NCBI GenBank assembly: GCA_039794565.1
Contig: JAUQVX010000004.1
Span: forward strand, 113,439 to 177,438
Direction of reading: 5' to 3'
DNA from: Gloeomargarita sp. SRBZ-1_bins_9
GTDB taxonomy: Bacteria; Cyanobacteriota; Cyanobacteriia; Gloeomargaritales; Gloeomargaritaceae
Length of the DNA: 64,000 bases
Under the pieces are notes generated by a model. That model saw only the letters and a list, made by a program, of their open reading frames with translations. It had not been told where the DNA came from and did no database searches. Below are positions 9,021 through 20,190 of the stretch, one piece after another. The position numbers and the translations under genes were made by a program. Position 1 is the stretch's first letter. Every line of letters starts with the position of its first letter.

Positions 9021-12000
9021 ATGAGCGCAAATATGTTCCTGCTGCCGGATTTGATCGAAATCCAACGGGCTAGCTTTCGCTGGTTTTTGGAGGAGGGGCT
9101 GATTGAAGAGCTAAAAAACTTCTCGCCTATTACGGATTACACGGGTAAGATTGAGCTGCATTTTCTCGGGGAGCAGTACAAGCTCAAGCGCCCCAAATAT
9201 GACCCGGAGGAGGCCAAACGCCGGGATGCGTCCTACGCGGTGCAGGTCTATGTGCCGGCCCAATTGCTGAATAAAGAAACGGGGGAAATTATTACCCAGG
9301 AGGTGTTCATCGGCGACTTGCCTTTGATGACGGACCGGGGCACGTTTATTATCAATGGGGCGGAGCGGGTGATCGTCAACCAAATCGTCCGCAGCCCGGG
9401 GATTTACTACAAGGAGGATAAGGATAAAAATAACCGCCGCACCTACAGCGCCAGCTTGATTCCCAGCCGGGGGGCCTGGCTGAAATTTGAAACGGACAAA
9501 AACGACCTGATGTGGGTGCGGATTGATAAGACCCGTAAGTTATCGCTGATGGTGCTCCTGAAGGCGATGGGGTTGTCGGATAGCGAGATTTTTGACAACC
9601 TGCGGTATCCCGACTACCTGCGCAAGACGATGGAAAAGGAGGGCAACCCCACGGAGGAGGAGGCGCTGCTGGAGCTGTACCGCAAGTTGCGTCCCGGGGA
9701 ACCGCCGACGGCTAGTGGGGGGGAACAGTTGCTCTATGCTCGCTTTTTCGACCCGAAGCGCTACGACCTGGGGAAAGTGGGGCGCTACAAGCTCAATAAG
9801 AAATTGGAGTTGGCGGTGCCGGAGGATATCCGGGTGCTGACCAAAGACGATATTCTCAAGGCGGTGAACTATCTCATCAACCTGGAGCATGGGATTGGGG
9901 AGATCGATGACATTGACCACTTGGGTAACCGGCGGGTGCGCTCGGTGGGAGAGCTGCTGCAAAACCAGGTGCGGGTGGGCCTGAATCGCCTGGAGCGGAT
10001 TATCAAAGACCGGATGACGACGGCGGAAAGTGAGCGCCTGACGCCGGTGAACCTGGTGAACCCTAAACCCCTGGTGGCGGCAATTAAGGAGTTTTTCGGC
10101 TCGTCCCAACTGTCCCAGTTCATGGACCAGACCAATCCCCTGGCGGAGTTGACCCACAAGCGGCGTATCAGTGCCCTGGGGCCGGGGGGCTTGAGTCGGG
10201 AACGGGCGGGGTTTGCGGTGCGGGATATTCACCCGTCCCACTATGGCCGGATTTGCCCCATCGAGACGCCGGAGGGTCCCAACGCGGGGTTGATCGGTTC
10301 CCTGGCAACCTACGCCCGGGTGAACCAGTATGGGTTTATCGAGACGCCCTTTTACCGGGTGGAGCATGGGCGCATTCGGCGGGATTTGCCTCCGGTGTAC
10401 ATGACGGCGGACCAGGAGGATGAGCGACGGGTGGCGCCGGCGGATATTCGGGCCGATGCGGATGGGAATATTCTGGACCCGATAGTGACGGTGCGCTACA
10501 ACCGGGCGGTGACCCAGTGCGAGCGCCATGAGGTGGAATTCGTGGCGGTGTCGCCGGTGCAGGTGGTGTCGGTGGCCACATCGCTGATTCCTTTTCTGGA
10601 GCACGACGATGCCAACCGGGCCTTGATGGGGTCGAATATGCAGCGCCAGGCGGTGCCCCTGCTCAAACCGGAGCGGCCTTTGGTAGGAACAGGGCTGGAG
10701 GCCCAGGCGGCTCGGGACTCGGGGATGGTCGTCGTCAGCCGCACGGACGGGCAAGTGACCTACGTGGATGCGGAGCGGATCCGGGTGCGCACCCCCCAGG
10801 GGCAGGAGATTGAATACGAGTTGCAAAAGTACCAGCGCTCCAACCAGGACACCTGCATTAACCAACGGCCCCTGGTGTATGTGGGGGATAGGGTGCAGCG
10901 GGGACAGGTGCTGGCGGATGGGGCGGCCACGGAGGGGGGCGAGCTGGCCCTGGGACGGAACGTGCTGGTGGCCTACATGCCCTGGGAGGGCTACAACTAC
11001 GAGGACGCCATCTTGATTTCCGAGCGCCTGGTGGCGGAGGACGTGTACACCACCATCCACGTGGAGAAGTACGAAATCGAGGCGCGCCAGACGAAATTGG
11101 GGCCGGAGGAAATCACCCGGGAAGTTCCCAACGTAGGGGAGGATGCCCTGGCCCAGTTGGACGAAAACGGCATTATCCGGGTGGGCGCCTGGGTGGAAGC
11201 GGGGGACATCCTAGTGGGCAAAGTTACCCCCAAAGGGGAGTCGGACCAACCGCCGGAGGAAAAACTCCTACGGGCTATCTTCGGGGAGAAGGCGCGGGAT
11301 GTGCGGGATAACTCCCTGCGGGTGCCCAACGGGGAAAAGGGCCGCGTGGTGGGGGTGCAGGTCTTTAACAAAGACTTTAAGGACGAGCTGCCCCCGGGGG
11401 TGAATATGGTGGTGCGGGTCTATGTGGCCCAGAAGCGCAAGATTCAGGTGGGGGATAAGATGGCGGGGCGCCACGGCAATAAGGGGATCATCTCCCGGAT
11501 TTTGCCCCGGCAAGACATGCCCTACCTGCCGGATGGGACCCCCATTGACATCGTGCTCAATCCCCTGGGGGTGCCGTCGCGGATGAACGTGGGTCAGGTG
11601 TTTGAATGCATGCTGGGGATGGCGGGGCTACACCTGGGGGTGCGGTTTAAGCTGGTGCCCTTTGACGAGATGTACGGCCCGGAGGCCTCCAAGCGGCTGG
11701 TGCACCAGAAGTTAAAAGAAGCGGCCCAAAAGACGGGCAAGTCCTGGTTGTTTAACCCGGAACACCCGGGCAAGGTGAAGTTGATCGACGGGCGCACGGG
11801 GGAACCCTTCGACCGGCCGGTGACGGTGGGCTGCGCCTATATGCTCAAGCTGGTGCACCTGGTGGACGACAAGATTCACGCCCGCTCCACGGGTCCCTAC
11901 TCCCTGGTGACGCAGCAGCCCTTGGGGGGGAAAGCCCAGCAGGGGGGCCAGCGCTTTGGGGAGATGGAGGTGTGGGCGTTGGAGGCCTTTGGGGCAGCCC

Positions 12001-12305
12001 ATATCCTGCAGGAGCTGCTCACGGTCAAGTCGGACGACACCCGCGGGCGCAACGAAGCCCTCAACGCCATTGTCAAGGGGCGACCGATTCCCGAGCCGGG
12101 TACGCCGGAGTCCTTCAAGGTGTTGATGCGGGAGTTGCAGTCCCTGTGTATTGACATTGCCGCCTACAAAAACATCGAGGACGAGGAGACGGGGGAAACC
12201 CGAGTGGTGGAGGTGGATTTGATGAGTGACCCGCCTAGCTCCCGCCGCATTCCCCCCCGCCCGACGGCCTACGAGTCCCTGGGCCAAGACGACGATGAGA
12301 CCTGA
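9021..12305 (+). CDS. rpoB: DNA-directed RNA polymerase subunit beta
   Basis: 1094 residues from ATG 9021. I prefer this start to the ATG at 9015 because GGGGGAG at 9008-9014 gives a 6 bp spacing only for 9021. Domains run in normal order: [12 protein letters not shown] at the N-terminus, the fork/rifampicin region ([20 protein letters not shown], then RISALGPGG), [19 protein letters not shown], and the C-terminal [18 protein letters not shown] loop (here [16 protein letters not shown]). The Rif-pocket residues look wild type. The stop codon TGA shares its A with an ATG at 12305, but rpoC1 most likely starts at 12329. Confidence 0.99.
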   Translation: MSANMFLLPDLIEIQRASFRWFLEEGLIEELKNFSPITDYTGKIELHFLGEQYKLKRPKYDPEEAKRRDASYAVQVYVPAQLLNKETGEIITQEVFIGDLPLMTDRGTFIINGAERVIVNQIVRSPGIYYKEDKDKNNRRTYSASLIPSRGAWLKFETDKNDLMWVRIDKTRKLSLMVLLKAMGLSDSEIFDNLRYPDYLRKTMEKEGNPTEEEALLELYRKLRPGEPPTASGGEQLLYARFFDPKRYDLGKVGRYKLNKKLELAVPEDIRVLTKDDILKAVNYLINLEHGIGEIDDIDHLGNRRVRSVGELLQNQVRVGLNRLERIIKDRMTTAESERLTPVNLVNPKPLVAAIKEFFGSSQLSQFMDQTNPLAELTHKRRISALGPGGLSRERAGFAVRDIHPSHYGRICPIETPEGPNAGLIGSLATYARVNQYGFIETPFYRVEHGRIRRDLPPVYMTADQEDERRVAPADIRADADGNILDPIVTVRYNRAVTQCERHEVEFVAVSPVQVVSVATSLIPFLEHDDANRALMGSNMQRQAVPLLKPERPLVGTGLEAQAARDSGMVVVSRTDGQVTYVDAERIRVRTPQGQEIEYELQKYQRSNQDTCINQRPLVYVGDRVQRGQVLADGAATEGGELALGRNVLVAYMPWEGYNYEDAILISERLVAEDVYTTIHVEKYEIEARQTKLGPEEITREVPNVGEDALAQLDENGIIRVGAWVEAGDILVGKVTPKGESDQPPEEKLLRAIFGEKARDVRDNSLRVPNGEKGRVVGVQVFNKDFKDELPPGVNMVVRVYVAQKRKIQVGDKMAGRHGNKGIISRILPRQDMPYLPDGTPIDIVLNPLGVPSRMNVGQVFECMLGMAGLHLGVRFKLVPFDEMYGPEASKRLVHQKLKEAAQKTGKSWLFNPEHPGKVKLIDGRTGEPFDRPVTVGCAYMLKLVHLVDDKIHARSTGPYSLVTQQPLGGKAQQGGQRFGEMEVWALEAFGAAHILQELLTVKSDDTRGRNEALNAIVKGRPIPEPGTPESFKVLMRELQSLCIDIAAYKNIEDEETGETRVVEVDLMSDPPSSRRIPPRPTAYESLGQDDDET

Positions 12306-12328
12306 TGCCATTGCCTGGAGGTGAACCC

Positions 12329-14296
12329 ATGACACGCGGCGATTCCCATCATTTTGATTTCGTCAAAATTGGCATTGCCTCCCCGGAGCGGATTCGCCAG
12401 TGGGGGGAGCGCACCCTGCCCAACGGTCAGGTGGTGGGGGAGGTCACCAAACCGGAAACGATTAATTACCGCACCCTGAAACCGGAGATGGACGGGCTGT
12501 TTTGCGAGCGCATCTTCGGCCCGGTGAAGGACTGGGAGTGCCACTGCGGTAAGTACAAGCGGGTGCGCTACCGGGGCATTGTCTGTGAGCGTTGCGGGGT
12601 GGAGGTGACGGAATCCCGGGTGCGGCGGCATCGCATGGGCTATATCAAGCTGGCGGCGCCGGTGACCCATGTGTGGTACCTCAAGGGCATCCCCAGCTAT
12701 ATCTCCATCCTGTTGGACATGCCCCTGCGGGATGTGGAGCAGATCGTGTACTTCAATGCCTATGTGGTGCTCAACCCCGGCAATGCGGAGAACCTAACCT
12801 ACAAGCAATTGCTGACGGAGGACCAACGGCTGGAGATCGAGGAGGAACTCTATCGGGAAGATAGCACCCTGCACGGGGTGGAGATTGGCTTTGGGGCGGA
12901 GGCCATCAAGCGCCTGTTGCAGGATTTGGACCGGGAGCAGGACGGGCGGCGGGGGCTGGAAATTGAGGCGGAAAACCTGCGCCAGGAAATTGCCGTCGCC
13001 AAGGGTCAGCGCAAACCCAAGCTGATCAAGCGGCTGCGGGTGATTGACAGCTTCATTGCCACCGGCGCCAAACCGGAGTGGATGGTGCTGGATGTGATTC
13101 CCGTGATCCCGCCGGAGTTGCGACCGATGGTGCAATTAGACGGGGGCCGTTTTGCCACGTCGGACCTGAACGACCTGTACCGCCGGGTCATTAACCGCAA
13201 CAACCGCCTGGCGCGTTTGCAAGAAATCATGGCCCCGGAAATCATCATCCGCAACGAAAAACGCATGTTGCAGGAGGCGGTGGATGCCCTGATCGACAAC
13301 GGGCGGCGGGGTCGGACGGTGGTGGGTCCCAACAACCGCCCCCTGAAATCCCTGTCGGACATCATTGAGGGGAAACAGGGGCGCTTCCGGCAAAACCTGT
13401 TGGGGAAACGGGTGGACTACTCGGGGCGGTCGGTGATCGTGGTGGGGCCGAAGCTAAAACTGTATCAGTGCGGCCTGCCCCGGGAGATGGCCATCGAGCT
13501 ATTCCAGCCCTTTGTCATTCACCGGCTGATCCACCTGGGGATCGTCAATAACATCAAGGCGGCCAAGAAGAAAATCCAGCGGGAGGACCCGGAGGTGTGG
13601 GAGATTCTCCAGGAGGTGATTCAGGGTCACCCCATCCTGCTCAACCGGGCGCCGACGCTGCACCGTTTGGGGATTCAGGCCTTTGAACCCATCCTGGTGG
13701 AGGGGCGGGCGATCCAGTTGCACCCCCTGGTGTGTCCGGCCTTTAACGCCGACTTCGACGGGGACCAAATGGCGGTGCATGTGCCCCTATCCTTGGAGGC
13801 CCAGGCGGAGGCGCGGATTCTGATGCTGGCGTCGGGGAATTTGCTTTCGCCGGCGACGGGGCAGCCCATTGTCGCACCCAGCCAGGATATGGTGTTGGGG
13901 GCCTACTACCTTACGGCGGAAAACCCCCAGCCCCAAAAGGGTACCGGTCGGCATTTTGCCAACATGAACGATGTCATCCTAGCCTACGAGCAGAAGCAGG
14001 TGGATTTACACGCCTGGATTTGGTTGCGCTATGACGGGGAGGTGGAAATGGAACCGCCGGACAAGAAAAAGGGTATCGGTGAAGAAACCCTGATCCGCAC
14101 GGAAACCATCAACCGCAGCGACGGCCTGGTGGAAACCTGGGAAATTTACGGCCAGAAGCGCCGGGGCGACCGGATCCACGAGACCCGCAAGATTCGCCGC
14201 ACCAGCAATGGCTACTCAGTGCAGTACATTCACACCACTCCAGGCCGGGTGATTTTCAACAAAACGATTCAGGATGCGCTCGCCAGTCACATCTAG
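12329..14296 (+). CDS. rpoC1: DNA-directed RNA polymerase subunit gamma (N-terminal half of beta prime)
   Basis: 655 residues. The start at ATG 12329 is set by the Shine-Dalgarno GGAGGTGA at 12317-12324; the in-frame ATG at 12305 lacks one. The split of beta prime into gamma (rpoC1) and beta prime (rpoC2) is a hallmark of cyanobacteria and plastids. Visible motifs are the zinc-binding CHCGKYK...CERCG near residues 70-90 and the catalytic [15 protein letters not shown] loop with the three Mg-binding aspartates near residue 480. The C-terminal segment after the [11 protein letters not shown] region is typical of the gamma subunit. Confidence 0.98.
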   Translation: MTRGDSHHFDFVKIGIASPERIRQWGERTLPNGQVVGEVTKPETINYRTLKPEMDGLFCERIFGPVKDWECHCGKYKRVRYRGIVCERCGVEVTESRVRRHRMGYIKLAAPVTHVWYLKGIPSYISILLDMPLRDVEQIVYFNAYVVLNPGNAENLTYKQLLTEDQRLEIEEELYREDSTLHGVEIGFGAEAIKRLLQDLDREQDGRRGLEIEAENLRQEIAVAKGQRKPKLIKRLRVIDSFIATGAKPEWMVLDVIPVIPPELRPMVQLDGGRFATSDLNDLYRRVINRNNRLARLQEIMAPEIIIRNEKRMLQEAVDALIDNGRRGRTVVGPNNRPLKSLSDIIEGKQGRFRQNLLGKRVDYSGRSVIVVGPKLKLYQCGLPREMAIELFQPFVIHRLIHLGIVNNIKAAKKKIQREDPEVWEILQEVIQGHPILLNRAPTLHRLGIQAFEPILVEGRAIQLHPLVCPAFNADFDGDQMAVHVPLSLEAQAEARILMLASGNLLSPATGQPIVAPSQDMVLGAYYLTAENPQPQKGTGRHFANMNDVILAYEQKQVDLHAWIWLRYDGEVEMEPPDKKKGIGEETLIRTETINRSDGLVETWEIYGQKRRGDRIHETRKIRRTSNGYSVQYIHTTPGRVIFNKTIQDALASHI

Positions 14297-14311
14297 CACG
14301 GAGGTTTGACC

Positions 14312-17300
14312 ATGAATCAGCCCGTACCCCGTCCCCTGTTTCGCAACAAGGTCATTGGCAAAAACCAGTTGAAGGAGCTGATTGGCTGGGCCTACAGTCG
14401 TTACGGCACTGCCCGCACAGCCATCATGGCCGATGCCATCAAGGAAATGGGGTTCCGCTACGCCACCCAGGCGGGGGTGTCCATCAGCATTGACGACCTG
14501 CGGGTGCCCCCCACCAAGCAAGCGCTGTTGCAACAGGCGGAGGAGGCCATCCAGCAGGCCAAGGAGCGCTACGACCGAGGGGAAATTACCAAGGTGGAGC
14601 AGTTTCAAAAGGTGATTGACACCTGGAACGCCACCACTGAGACCCTGAAAGACGATATGATGCGCCACTTTGAGGAAACGGACCCCCTGAACTCGGTGTA
14701 CATGATGGCCACGTCGGGGGCGCGGGGGAATGTTTCCCAGGTGCGGCAGTTGGTGGGGATGCGGGGGTTGATGGCCGACCCCAACGGGGAAATCATCGAG
14801 CAGCCCATCAAGGCCAATTTCCGCGAGGGGTTGACGGTCACGGACTACATCATCTCGTCCTATGGCGCCCGCAAGGGGTTGGTGGATACGGCCCTGCGCA
14901 CGGCGGACTCGGGGTATCTGACCCGGCGGTTGGTGGACGTGGCCCAGGATTTGATCATCCGGGAGGTGGACTGCGGCACGGAGCGGGGTATCTGGCTGCG
15001 GGCGCTGGAGGTGGGGGAAAAACAAATTCCCCTGCAGGAGCGGCTGCTGGGGCGGGTGGCGGCGCGCGATGTGGTGCATCCCCAGACCGGAGAGGTGCTG
15101 GTGGCCCGCAACCAGGGCATCAACGCGGAACTGGCCAAGGCAATCGTCCAAGCCGGGATCACGGAGGTGATGGTACGGTCCCCCTTGACCTGCGAGGCCA
15201 GCCATTCCATTTGTCAAAAGTGCTACGGGTGGAGCCTGGCCCACGGGCAGATGGTGGACTTGGGGGAAGCGATTGGTATTATTGCTGCCCAGTCCATCGG
15301 CGAACCGGGGACCCAGTTGACGATGCGTACCTTCCACACCGGGGGCGTGTTTACGGGGGATGTAGCAGAGGTGGTGAAAGCGCCGGTGGCCGGACGGGTG
15401 GAGTTGCCGGCGGAGGTGCCAGCCCGTCCCTACCGCACCCGCCACGGGGATGAGGCCCTGCTGCTGGAGGGGGATGTGACGGTGCGGGTGGTTGGGGAGA
15501 CGGAGACCCGGGAGTTACCCCTGGCCAAGGGCACGATCCTGCTGGCGTCGCCGGGGGCCACCGTGAAAGCAGGCCAAGCGGTCGCGGAAAAGCCCACCAC
15601 CAGTCGAGTGCGCCGCACCACCGAGAAAGCCACCAAGGATGTGTCCGCCGATATTCCGGGGGAAATTTACTGCGTGGATTTGGCCACCGAGGACAAGCAG
15701 GACCGGCAGGGGGGCGGCGATGGAGCGACGATCCGCATGGTGCAGCGCTCGGGCCTGATCTGGGTGCTGGCCGGGGAGGTCTATAACCTGCCGCCGGGGG
15801 CGCAACCGGTGGTGCAACCGGGCCAAGTGATCGAGGCGGAAACGGTGCTATCCCAAATGGACCTGGTGAGTGAACATGGGGGTTTGGTGCGCCTCAGCCT
15901 AGGGGAAAACCACCGGGGCAGCCGGGAAATTAAGATTATTACGGCGTCGGTGCTGCTGGACCAAGCCAAGGTGGTCAAGGAAACCAAGCAGGGCAGCGAG
16001 CACTATGTGTTGGAGACCCGCACCGGCCAGCGGTTTGCCCTGAAGGTCAGCCCCGGCAGTAAGGTGGCCAATGGGGCGGTGGTGGCGGAATTGGAGGACA
16101 ACCGCTATCGCACCCAGACCGGTGGGTTGGTGCGCTACAGTGCCGGCTTGGAGACGGTGCGCCGGGGTCGGGCCAAGCAGGGGTACGAGGTGGTGCGGGG
16201 CGGCACGTTGCTCTGGATCCCTGAGGAAACCCATGAAGTCAACAAGGACATTTCCCTCTTGCTGGTACAACCCGGCGAGTACGTAGAACCGGGTACGGAG
16301 GTGGTCAAGGATGTCTTTTGCCAGAACGCTGGCGTGGTGGAGGTGGTGGAGAAAAACGACATCCTGCGGGAGGTGATCATCAAGCCGGGGCAGGTGTTTC
16401 TGGTGGACGACCCCAACCTGGCCATCCAACGGGACCAGACCTTCGCCCATCCGGGGGAAACGGTGCTGCCGGGCTTAACGGTCAACGAACTGACCTACCT
16501 GGAGTATGTGGAAAATACGCCCCAAGGTCCCATCCTGCTGTTGCGGCCGGTGGTGGAGTACACCATCCCCGATGAGCCGCCGGTGCCCAGTCAAGAGGCC
16601 ACCCACCAGGCCGGCGCCGGGATTCGCCTGCGGGCGGTCCAGCGGTTGAGCTACAAGGATGGGGAGCGGGTCAAGGCCAAGGACGGGGTGGAACTGTTGC
16701 GCACCCAATTGGTGTTGGAAATCGGCGAGAATGCCCCCCAACTGGCCGCCGACATTGAATTTGTCCCCGACAGCCGTGATCCCTCCATCAACCGGTTGCA
16801 GTTGGTGATCCTGGAAACGCTGGTGGTGCGGGCCGATGAAGAAGCCGACCAGTTACAAGGGCGCACCTACACCCAAATCCTGGTGCAGGATGGGGAAAAA
16901 ATTGGCCCGGGAGCGGCGGTGGCCCGCACGGTGATGCTCAGCCGTACGCCGGGGTACGTAGGGCGGATTGTCCAGGAGAGCGGTTCTACCCGCAAGCTGG
17001 TGGTGGTGACGGCGGAGGACCAGTTTGCGGTTGCCCTCCACGGCCAGACTCCCCGGGTGCAGGTGGGACAAATGGTGCGGGCAGGGGACGAACTGGCCCC
17101 AGGTATCACCACTCCCGAATCGGGGCAGGTGTTGCGGCTGGACAACGACCAGGTGACCTTACGGCTGGCCCGGCCCTATCTGGTGTCGGCGGGGGCGACG
17201 GTGCATGTGGCCCACGGTGACTTGGTGCAGCGCAACGAACGCCTGTTCACCCTGGTATTTGAGCGGGTGAAAAACAGCGACATCATCCAGGGGTTGCCGC

Positions 17301-18148
17301 GGATTGAGGAATTGCTGGAGGCCCGCAAGCCCAAGGATGCCTGCTGTCTGGCCCGGCGACCGGGGGTGGTATCGGTGACCCGCAACGAGGACGAGACCTT
17401 TACCCTGAAACTGACGGCCCAGGATGGCAGCGTCACGGAAATCCGCACCGAGCCGGGGCAAAACCTGCTGGTCAGCGATGGGGAAGCGGTGGAAGCCGGA
17501 CAACCCCTGACCGATGGGCCGGTGGACCCCCACGACCTGTTGGAGTTGTTCTACGAACTCTACCGGGAGACGGAATCCCCCTACGAGGCCTGTCGCCGCA
17601 GCTTGGAAAAGGTACAGACCTACCTGGTTAACGAGGTGCAGGGGGTGTACCGCAACCAGGGGATTGAAATTGCCGACAAGCACATTGAAGTCATCGTGCG
17701 CCAGATGACCTCCAAGGTGGTCATTGAAGATGGGGGCGATACGATGCGCTTGCCCGGCGAGATGATGACCCTGCGGGAAATCGAAAGCCTGAACAATACC
17801 GTACCCGGTGCGCCTGCTCAATACCGGCCCAAGCTGATGGGGATTACCAAGGCAGCCCTAAACACCGACAGCTTCATCTCGGCGGCCAGTTTCCAGGAGA
17901 CTACTAAAGTCCTAACGGAGGCGGCCATCGAGGGGCGGGTGGACTACCTGCGGGGTCTCAAAGAAAACGTGATCATCGGGCGGCTGATTCCGGCGGGTAC
18001 GGGCTTTTTTGCCGAGACGGCCAGCGCCTATCGCCCCCGGGCGGTGGAGTTGCCCGATGCCCAGGAGGATGCCCACGTGCTCAAGGAGGACATGGTGGAT
18101 GATTCCACCGACCCCCGCCAGGTGCTGATGGATAGCGACGACGCGTAA
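14312..18148 (+). CDS. rpoC2: DNA-directed RNA polymerase subunit beta prime (C-terminal half, with large trigger-loop insertion)
   Basis: 1278 residues from ATG 14312, preceded by CGGAGG at 14299-14304. An in-frame TTG at 14306 is less likely. Conserved parts include [20 protein letters not shown], the bridge helix/trigger-loop region around [21 protein letters not shown], and the zinc region [16 protein letters not shown] followed by [20 protein letters not shown]. Between roughly residues 345 and 960 lies the long beta-barrel-rich insertion (SI3) characteristic of cyanobacterial beta prime. The trigger loop resumes downstream, and the C-terminus (LIPAGTGF) is normal. It is last in rpoB-rpoC1-rpoC2. 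Confidence 0.98.
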   Translation: MNQPVPRPLFRNKVIGKNQLKELIGWAYSRYGTARTAIMADAIKEMGFRYATQAGVSISIDDLRVPPTKQALLQQAEEAIQQAKERYDRGEITKVEQFQKVIDTWNATTETLKDDMMRHFEETDPLNSVYMMATSGARGNVSQVRQLVGMRGLMADPNGEIIEQPIKANFREGLTVTDYIISSYGARKGLVDTALRTADSGYLTRRLVDVAQDLIIREVDCGTERGIWLRALEVGEKQIPLQERLLGRVAARDVVHPQTGEVLVARNQGINAELAKAIVQAGITEVMVRSPLTCEASHSICQKCYGWSLAHGQMVDLGEAIGIIAAQSIGEPGTQLTMRTFHTGGVFTGDVAEVVKAPVAGRVELPAEVPARPYRTRHGDEALLLEGDVTVRVVGETETRELPLAKGTILLASPGATVKAGQAVAEKPTTSRVRRTTEKATKDVSADIPGEIYCVDLATEDKQDRQGGGDGATIRMVQRSGLIWVLAGEVYNLPPGAQPVVQPGQVIEAETVLSQMDLVSEHGGLVRLSLGENHRGSREIKIITASVLLDQAKVVKETKQGSEHYVLETRTGQRFALKVSPGSKVANGAVVAELEDNRYRTQTGGLVRYSAGLETVRRGRAKQGYEVVRGGTLLWIPEETHEVNKDISLLLVQPGEYVEPGTEVVKDVFCQNAGVVEVVEKNDILREVIIKPGQVFLVDDPNLAIQRDQTFAHPGETVLPGLTVNELTYLEYVENTPQGPILLLRPVVEYTIPDEPPVPSQEATHQAGAGIRLRAVQRLSYKDGERVKAKDGVELLRTQLVLEIGENAPQLAADIEFVPDSRDPSINRLQLVILETLVVRADEEADQLQGRTYTQILVQDGEKIGPGAAVARTVMLSRTPGYVGRIVQESGSTRKLVVVTAEDQFAVALHGQTPRVQVGQMVRAGDELAPGITTPESGQVLRLDNDQVTLRLARPYLVSAGATVHVAHGDLVQRNERLFTLVFERVKNSDIIQGLPRIEELLEARKPKDACCLARRPGVVSVTRNEDETFTLKLTAQDGSVTEIRTEPGQNLLVSDGEAVEAGQPLTDGPVDPHDLLELFYELYRETESPYEACRRSLEKVQTYLVNEVQGVYRNQGIEIADKHIEVIVRQMTSKVVIEDGGDTMRLPGEMMTLREIESLNNTVPGAPAQYRPKLMGITKAALNTDSFISAASFQETTKVLTEAAIEGRVDYLRGLKENVIIGRLIPAGTGFFAETASAYRPRAVELPDAQEDAHVLKEDMVDDSTDPRQVLMDSDDA

Positions 18149-18149
18149 C

Positions 18150-19133
18150 TTGGCGCAGGTCTTTGTCACCGGGGCTACGGGGTTTGTGGGGGCGAATCTG
18201 GTGCGCCTGCTCCTGGCCCAAGGACATCGGGTGCGGGTCCTGGTGCGCCCCCAAAGTCACGCGGCCAGCCTGGAGGGTTTGCCGGTAGAGCAGGTCGTGG
18301 GAGACCTGTTCAGTCCTGAGCTGCCGGACTACCTGGCCGGATGTGAGGGGTTGTTCCATGTGGCGGCCCATTATTCCCTGTGGCGGCGGGACCGGGAGCT
18401 GCTCTACCGGGTGAATGTGCTGGGGACGCGGCAGGTGTTGGCAGCGGCGCGCCAGGCAGGGGTGCCCCGGGTGGTCTATACCAGTTCGGTGGCGGCCATG
18501 GGAGTGGGCAAACGGGGCGAAGTGGTGGACGAAACCCACCAAAGTCCAGTAGGGCAGCTGGTGGGCCACTACAAAAAGTCCAAGTACTGGGCGGAGCAGG
18601 AGGCCTTCCAGGCGGTGGCCCAAGGGCAAGACGTGGTAATTGTCAACCCAACCACCCCCATCGGCCCCTGGGACAGCAAACCCACCCCCACCGGTGAGAT
18701 CATCCTGCGGTTTTTGCGCCGCCAGATGCCGGCCTATGTGAATACGGGGTTAAACTTCATTCCCGTGCAGGATGTGGCCTGGGGACATCTTTTGGCCTGG
18801 CAGAGGGGGCAAACCGGACGCCGTTACATCCTGGGACACACCAACTTGTCTTTGCGGGCGTTTTTCCAGCGATTGGCGCGGGTGACCGGTCTGCCTGCTC
18901 CCCGTTTTTCCATCCCCTTAGCAATTCCCCTGGCGGCGGCCTGGCTGGATGAAATGGTGCTGAGCCGTTTAGGGAAAACTCCCAGTTTGGCATTCGACAG
19001 CGTGCGCATGGCCGGGCAGACCATGTACTACGACTCCCGGCGGGCGATCCAGGAGCTGGGGTTGCCCCAGTCGGATTTGGACCAGGCGCTCCGGGAGGCG
19101 GTAAACTGGTTTCGGCAGCACGGTAAGGTGTGA
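18150..19133 (+). CDS. hpnA: NAD-dependent sugar epimerase/dehydratase, HpnA-like
   Basis: 327 residues from a TTG start 1 bp after the rpoC2 stop. It is an extended SDR: VFVTGATGFVGANLVRLL is the Rossmann nucleotide loop (GxxGxxG), SSVAAMG holds the catalytic Ser, and YKKSKYWAE is the YxxxK motif. The overall sequence fits the hopanoid-associated sugar epimerase HpnA group, which resembles dihydroflavonol-4-reductase. No other hopanoid gene is adjacent, so the precise substrate is uncertain. The stop is followed 1 bp later by the murG start. Confidence 0.75.
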   Translation: MAQVFVTGATGFVGANLVRLLLAQGHRVRVLVRPQSHAASLEGLPVEQVVGDLFSPELPDYLAGCEGLFHVAAHYSLWRRDRELLYRVNVLGTRQVLAAARQAGVPRVVYTSSVAAMGVGKRGEVVDETHQSPVGQLVGHYKKSKYWAEQEAFQAVAQGQDVVIVNPTTPIGPWDSKPTPTGEIILRFLRRQMPAYVNTGLNFIPVQDVAWGHLLAWQRGQTGRRYILGHTNLSLRAFFQRLARVTGLPAPRFSIPLAIPLAAAWLDEMVLSRLGKTPSLAFDSVRMAGQTMYYDSRRAIQELGLPQSDLDQALREAVNWFRQHGKV

Positions 19134-19134
19134 G

Positions 19135-20190
19135 ATGCCCAAAATCCTGGTGGCGGCCAGTGGCACGGGGGGGCATATTTTCCCGGCGTTGGCGGTGGCC
19201 CAGGCGTTGCCCCCGGATTGGCAAGTGGAGTGGTTGGGGGTGCCCGACCGCCTGGAGAACGAATGGGTACCGGCCCATTACCCCCTGCATCGGGTGCAAC
19301 TGTCGGGTTGGCCCCAGGGATGGTCTTGGCAAACGGCGCGGGTGCTGGCAGAGTTGGCGCAGGCGACCTGGCAGGTCCGGCAATTGTTGCGCCAGGGGGG
19401 ATTTGACCGGGTGTTCACTACAGGGGGTTACATTGCGGCACCAGCGATTGCGGCAGCTCGGTCCCTGGGGCTTCCCGTCATCCTCCATGAATCCAATGCC
19501 TTGCCCGGTAAGGTTACGCGCTGGCTGGGGCGCTGGTGTACGGTGGTGGCCTTGGGGTTCGCCCCCGCCCAAAAATATCTCCCCCATTGCCGGACGGTGG
19601 TGGTAGGAACCCCGGCCCGCCCCGATTTTTGGGCGACTCCCCCTGCGCCGGTGACCGCGGTGCCTCCGGAAGCGTTGGTGGTGCTGGTGACCGGTGGCAG
19701 CCAGGGAGCGGTGAGTTTGAACCGGGTGGTACGGGCCTGTGTCCCGGCGTGGCTGGAACGGGGCTGGTGGGTGGTGCACCAAACGGGGGACCAGGACCCG
19801 GAGCAAGGCCAGTGGCCGCACCCCCGTTATATAGAACGGGCGTTTTTCCCGGATATGGCGACCTGGATGGCGCGGGCGCAACTGGTGATAGCACGGGCCG
19901 GAGCTGGTACCCTAACGGAATTGGCGCTCCTGGGAAAACCGGCTATTCTGGTGCCTTACCCTTGGGCGGCCGATGACCATCAACGCCACAACGCCGCCAT
20001 CTTTGCCCAGCAGGGGGCCGCCGTAGTCATCCCCCAAGCGGAACTGACGCCCGAGGTCCTTGCCCAGACGGTCGCCCAGTTGGCAGCGCAACCGGAACGG
20101 TTGGCCCGGATGAGCCAGCAGATGCGCCAGTTGGCCGTACCCGATAGCGCCCAACGGGTTACCCAACTGTTACGGACGTTGCAGGTTTAA
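19135..20190 (+). CDS. murG: UDP-N-acetylglucosamine--N-acetylmuramyl-(pentapeptide) pyrophosphoryl-undecaprenol N-acetylglucosamine transferase
   Basis: 351 residues, the normal length. It makes lipid II from lipid I on the cytoplasmic face of the membrane. The N-terminal glycine loop GTGGHIFPALAVAQAL is diagnostic, followed by TTGGYIAAPAIAAA and HESNALPGKVTRWL. The C-terminal donor-binding region (VLVTGGSQGAVSLN, and IARAGAGTLTELALLGKPAI with PYPWAADDHQRHNA) is intact. The stop codon overlaps that of the convergent dnaX gene by 4 bp. Confidence 0.97.
   Translation: MPKILVAASGTGGHIFPALAVAQALPPDWQVEWLGVPDRLENEWVPAHYPLHRVQLSGWPQGWSWQTARVLAELAQATWQVRQLLRQGGFDRVFTTGGYIAAPAIAAARSLGLPVILHESNALPGKVTRWLGRWCTVVALGFAPAQKYLPHCRTVVVGTPARPDFWATPPAPVTAVPPEALVVLVTGGSQGAVSLNRVVRACVPAWLERGWWVVHQTGDQDPEQGQWPHPRYIERAFFPDMATWMARAQLVIARAGAGTLTELALLGKPAILVPYPWAADDHQRHNAAIFAQQGAAVVIPQAELTPEVLAQTVAQLAAQPERLARMSQQMRQLAVPDSAQRVTQLLRTLQV

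Noticed and set aside
9540..11060. Long open frame on the minus strand inside rpoB (about 506 codons)
   Set aside because: It is an antisense shadow of a high-GC, strongly biased gene; the His/Arg/Gln-rich composition matches no family and rpoB is fully conserved here.
14216..15445. Long minus-strand open frame over the rpoC1/rpoC2 junction
   Set aside because: Antisense shadow with low-complexity His/Gln/Leu composition; both real genes are intact beneath it.
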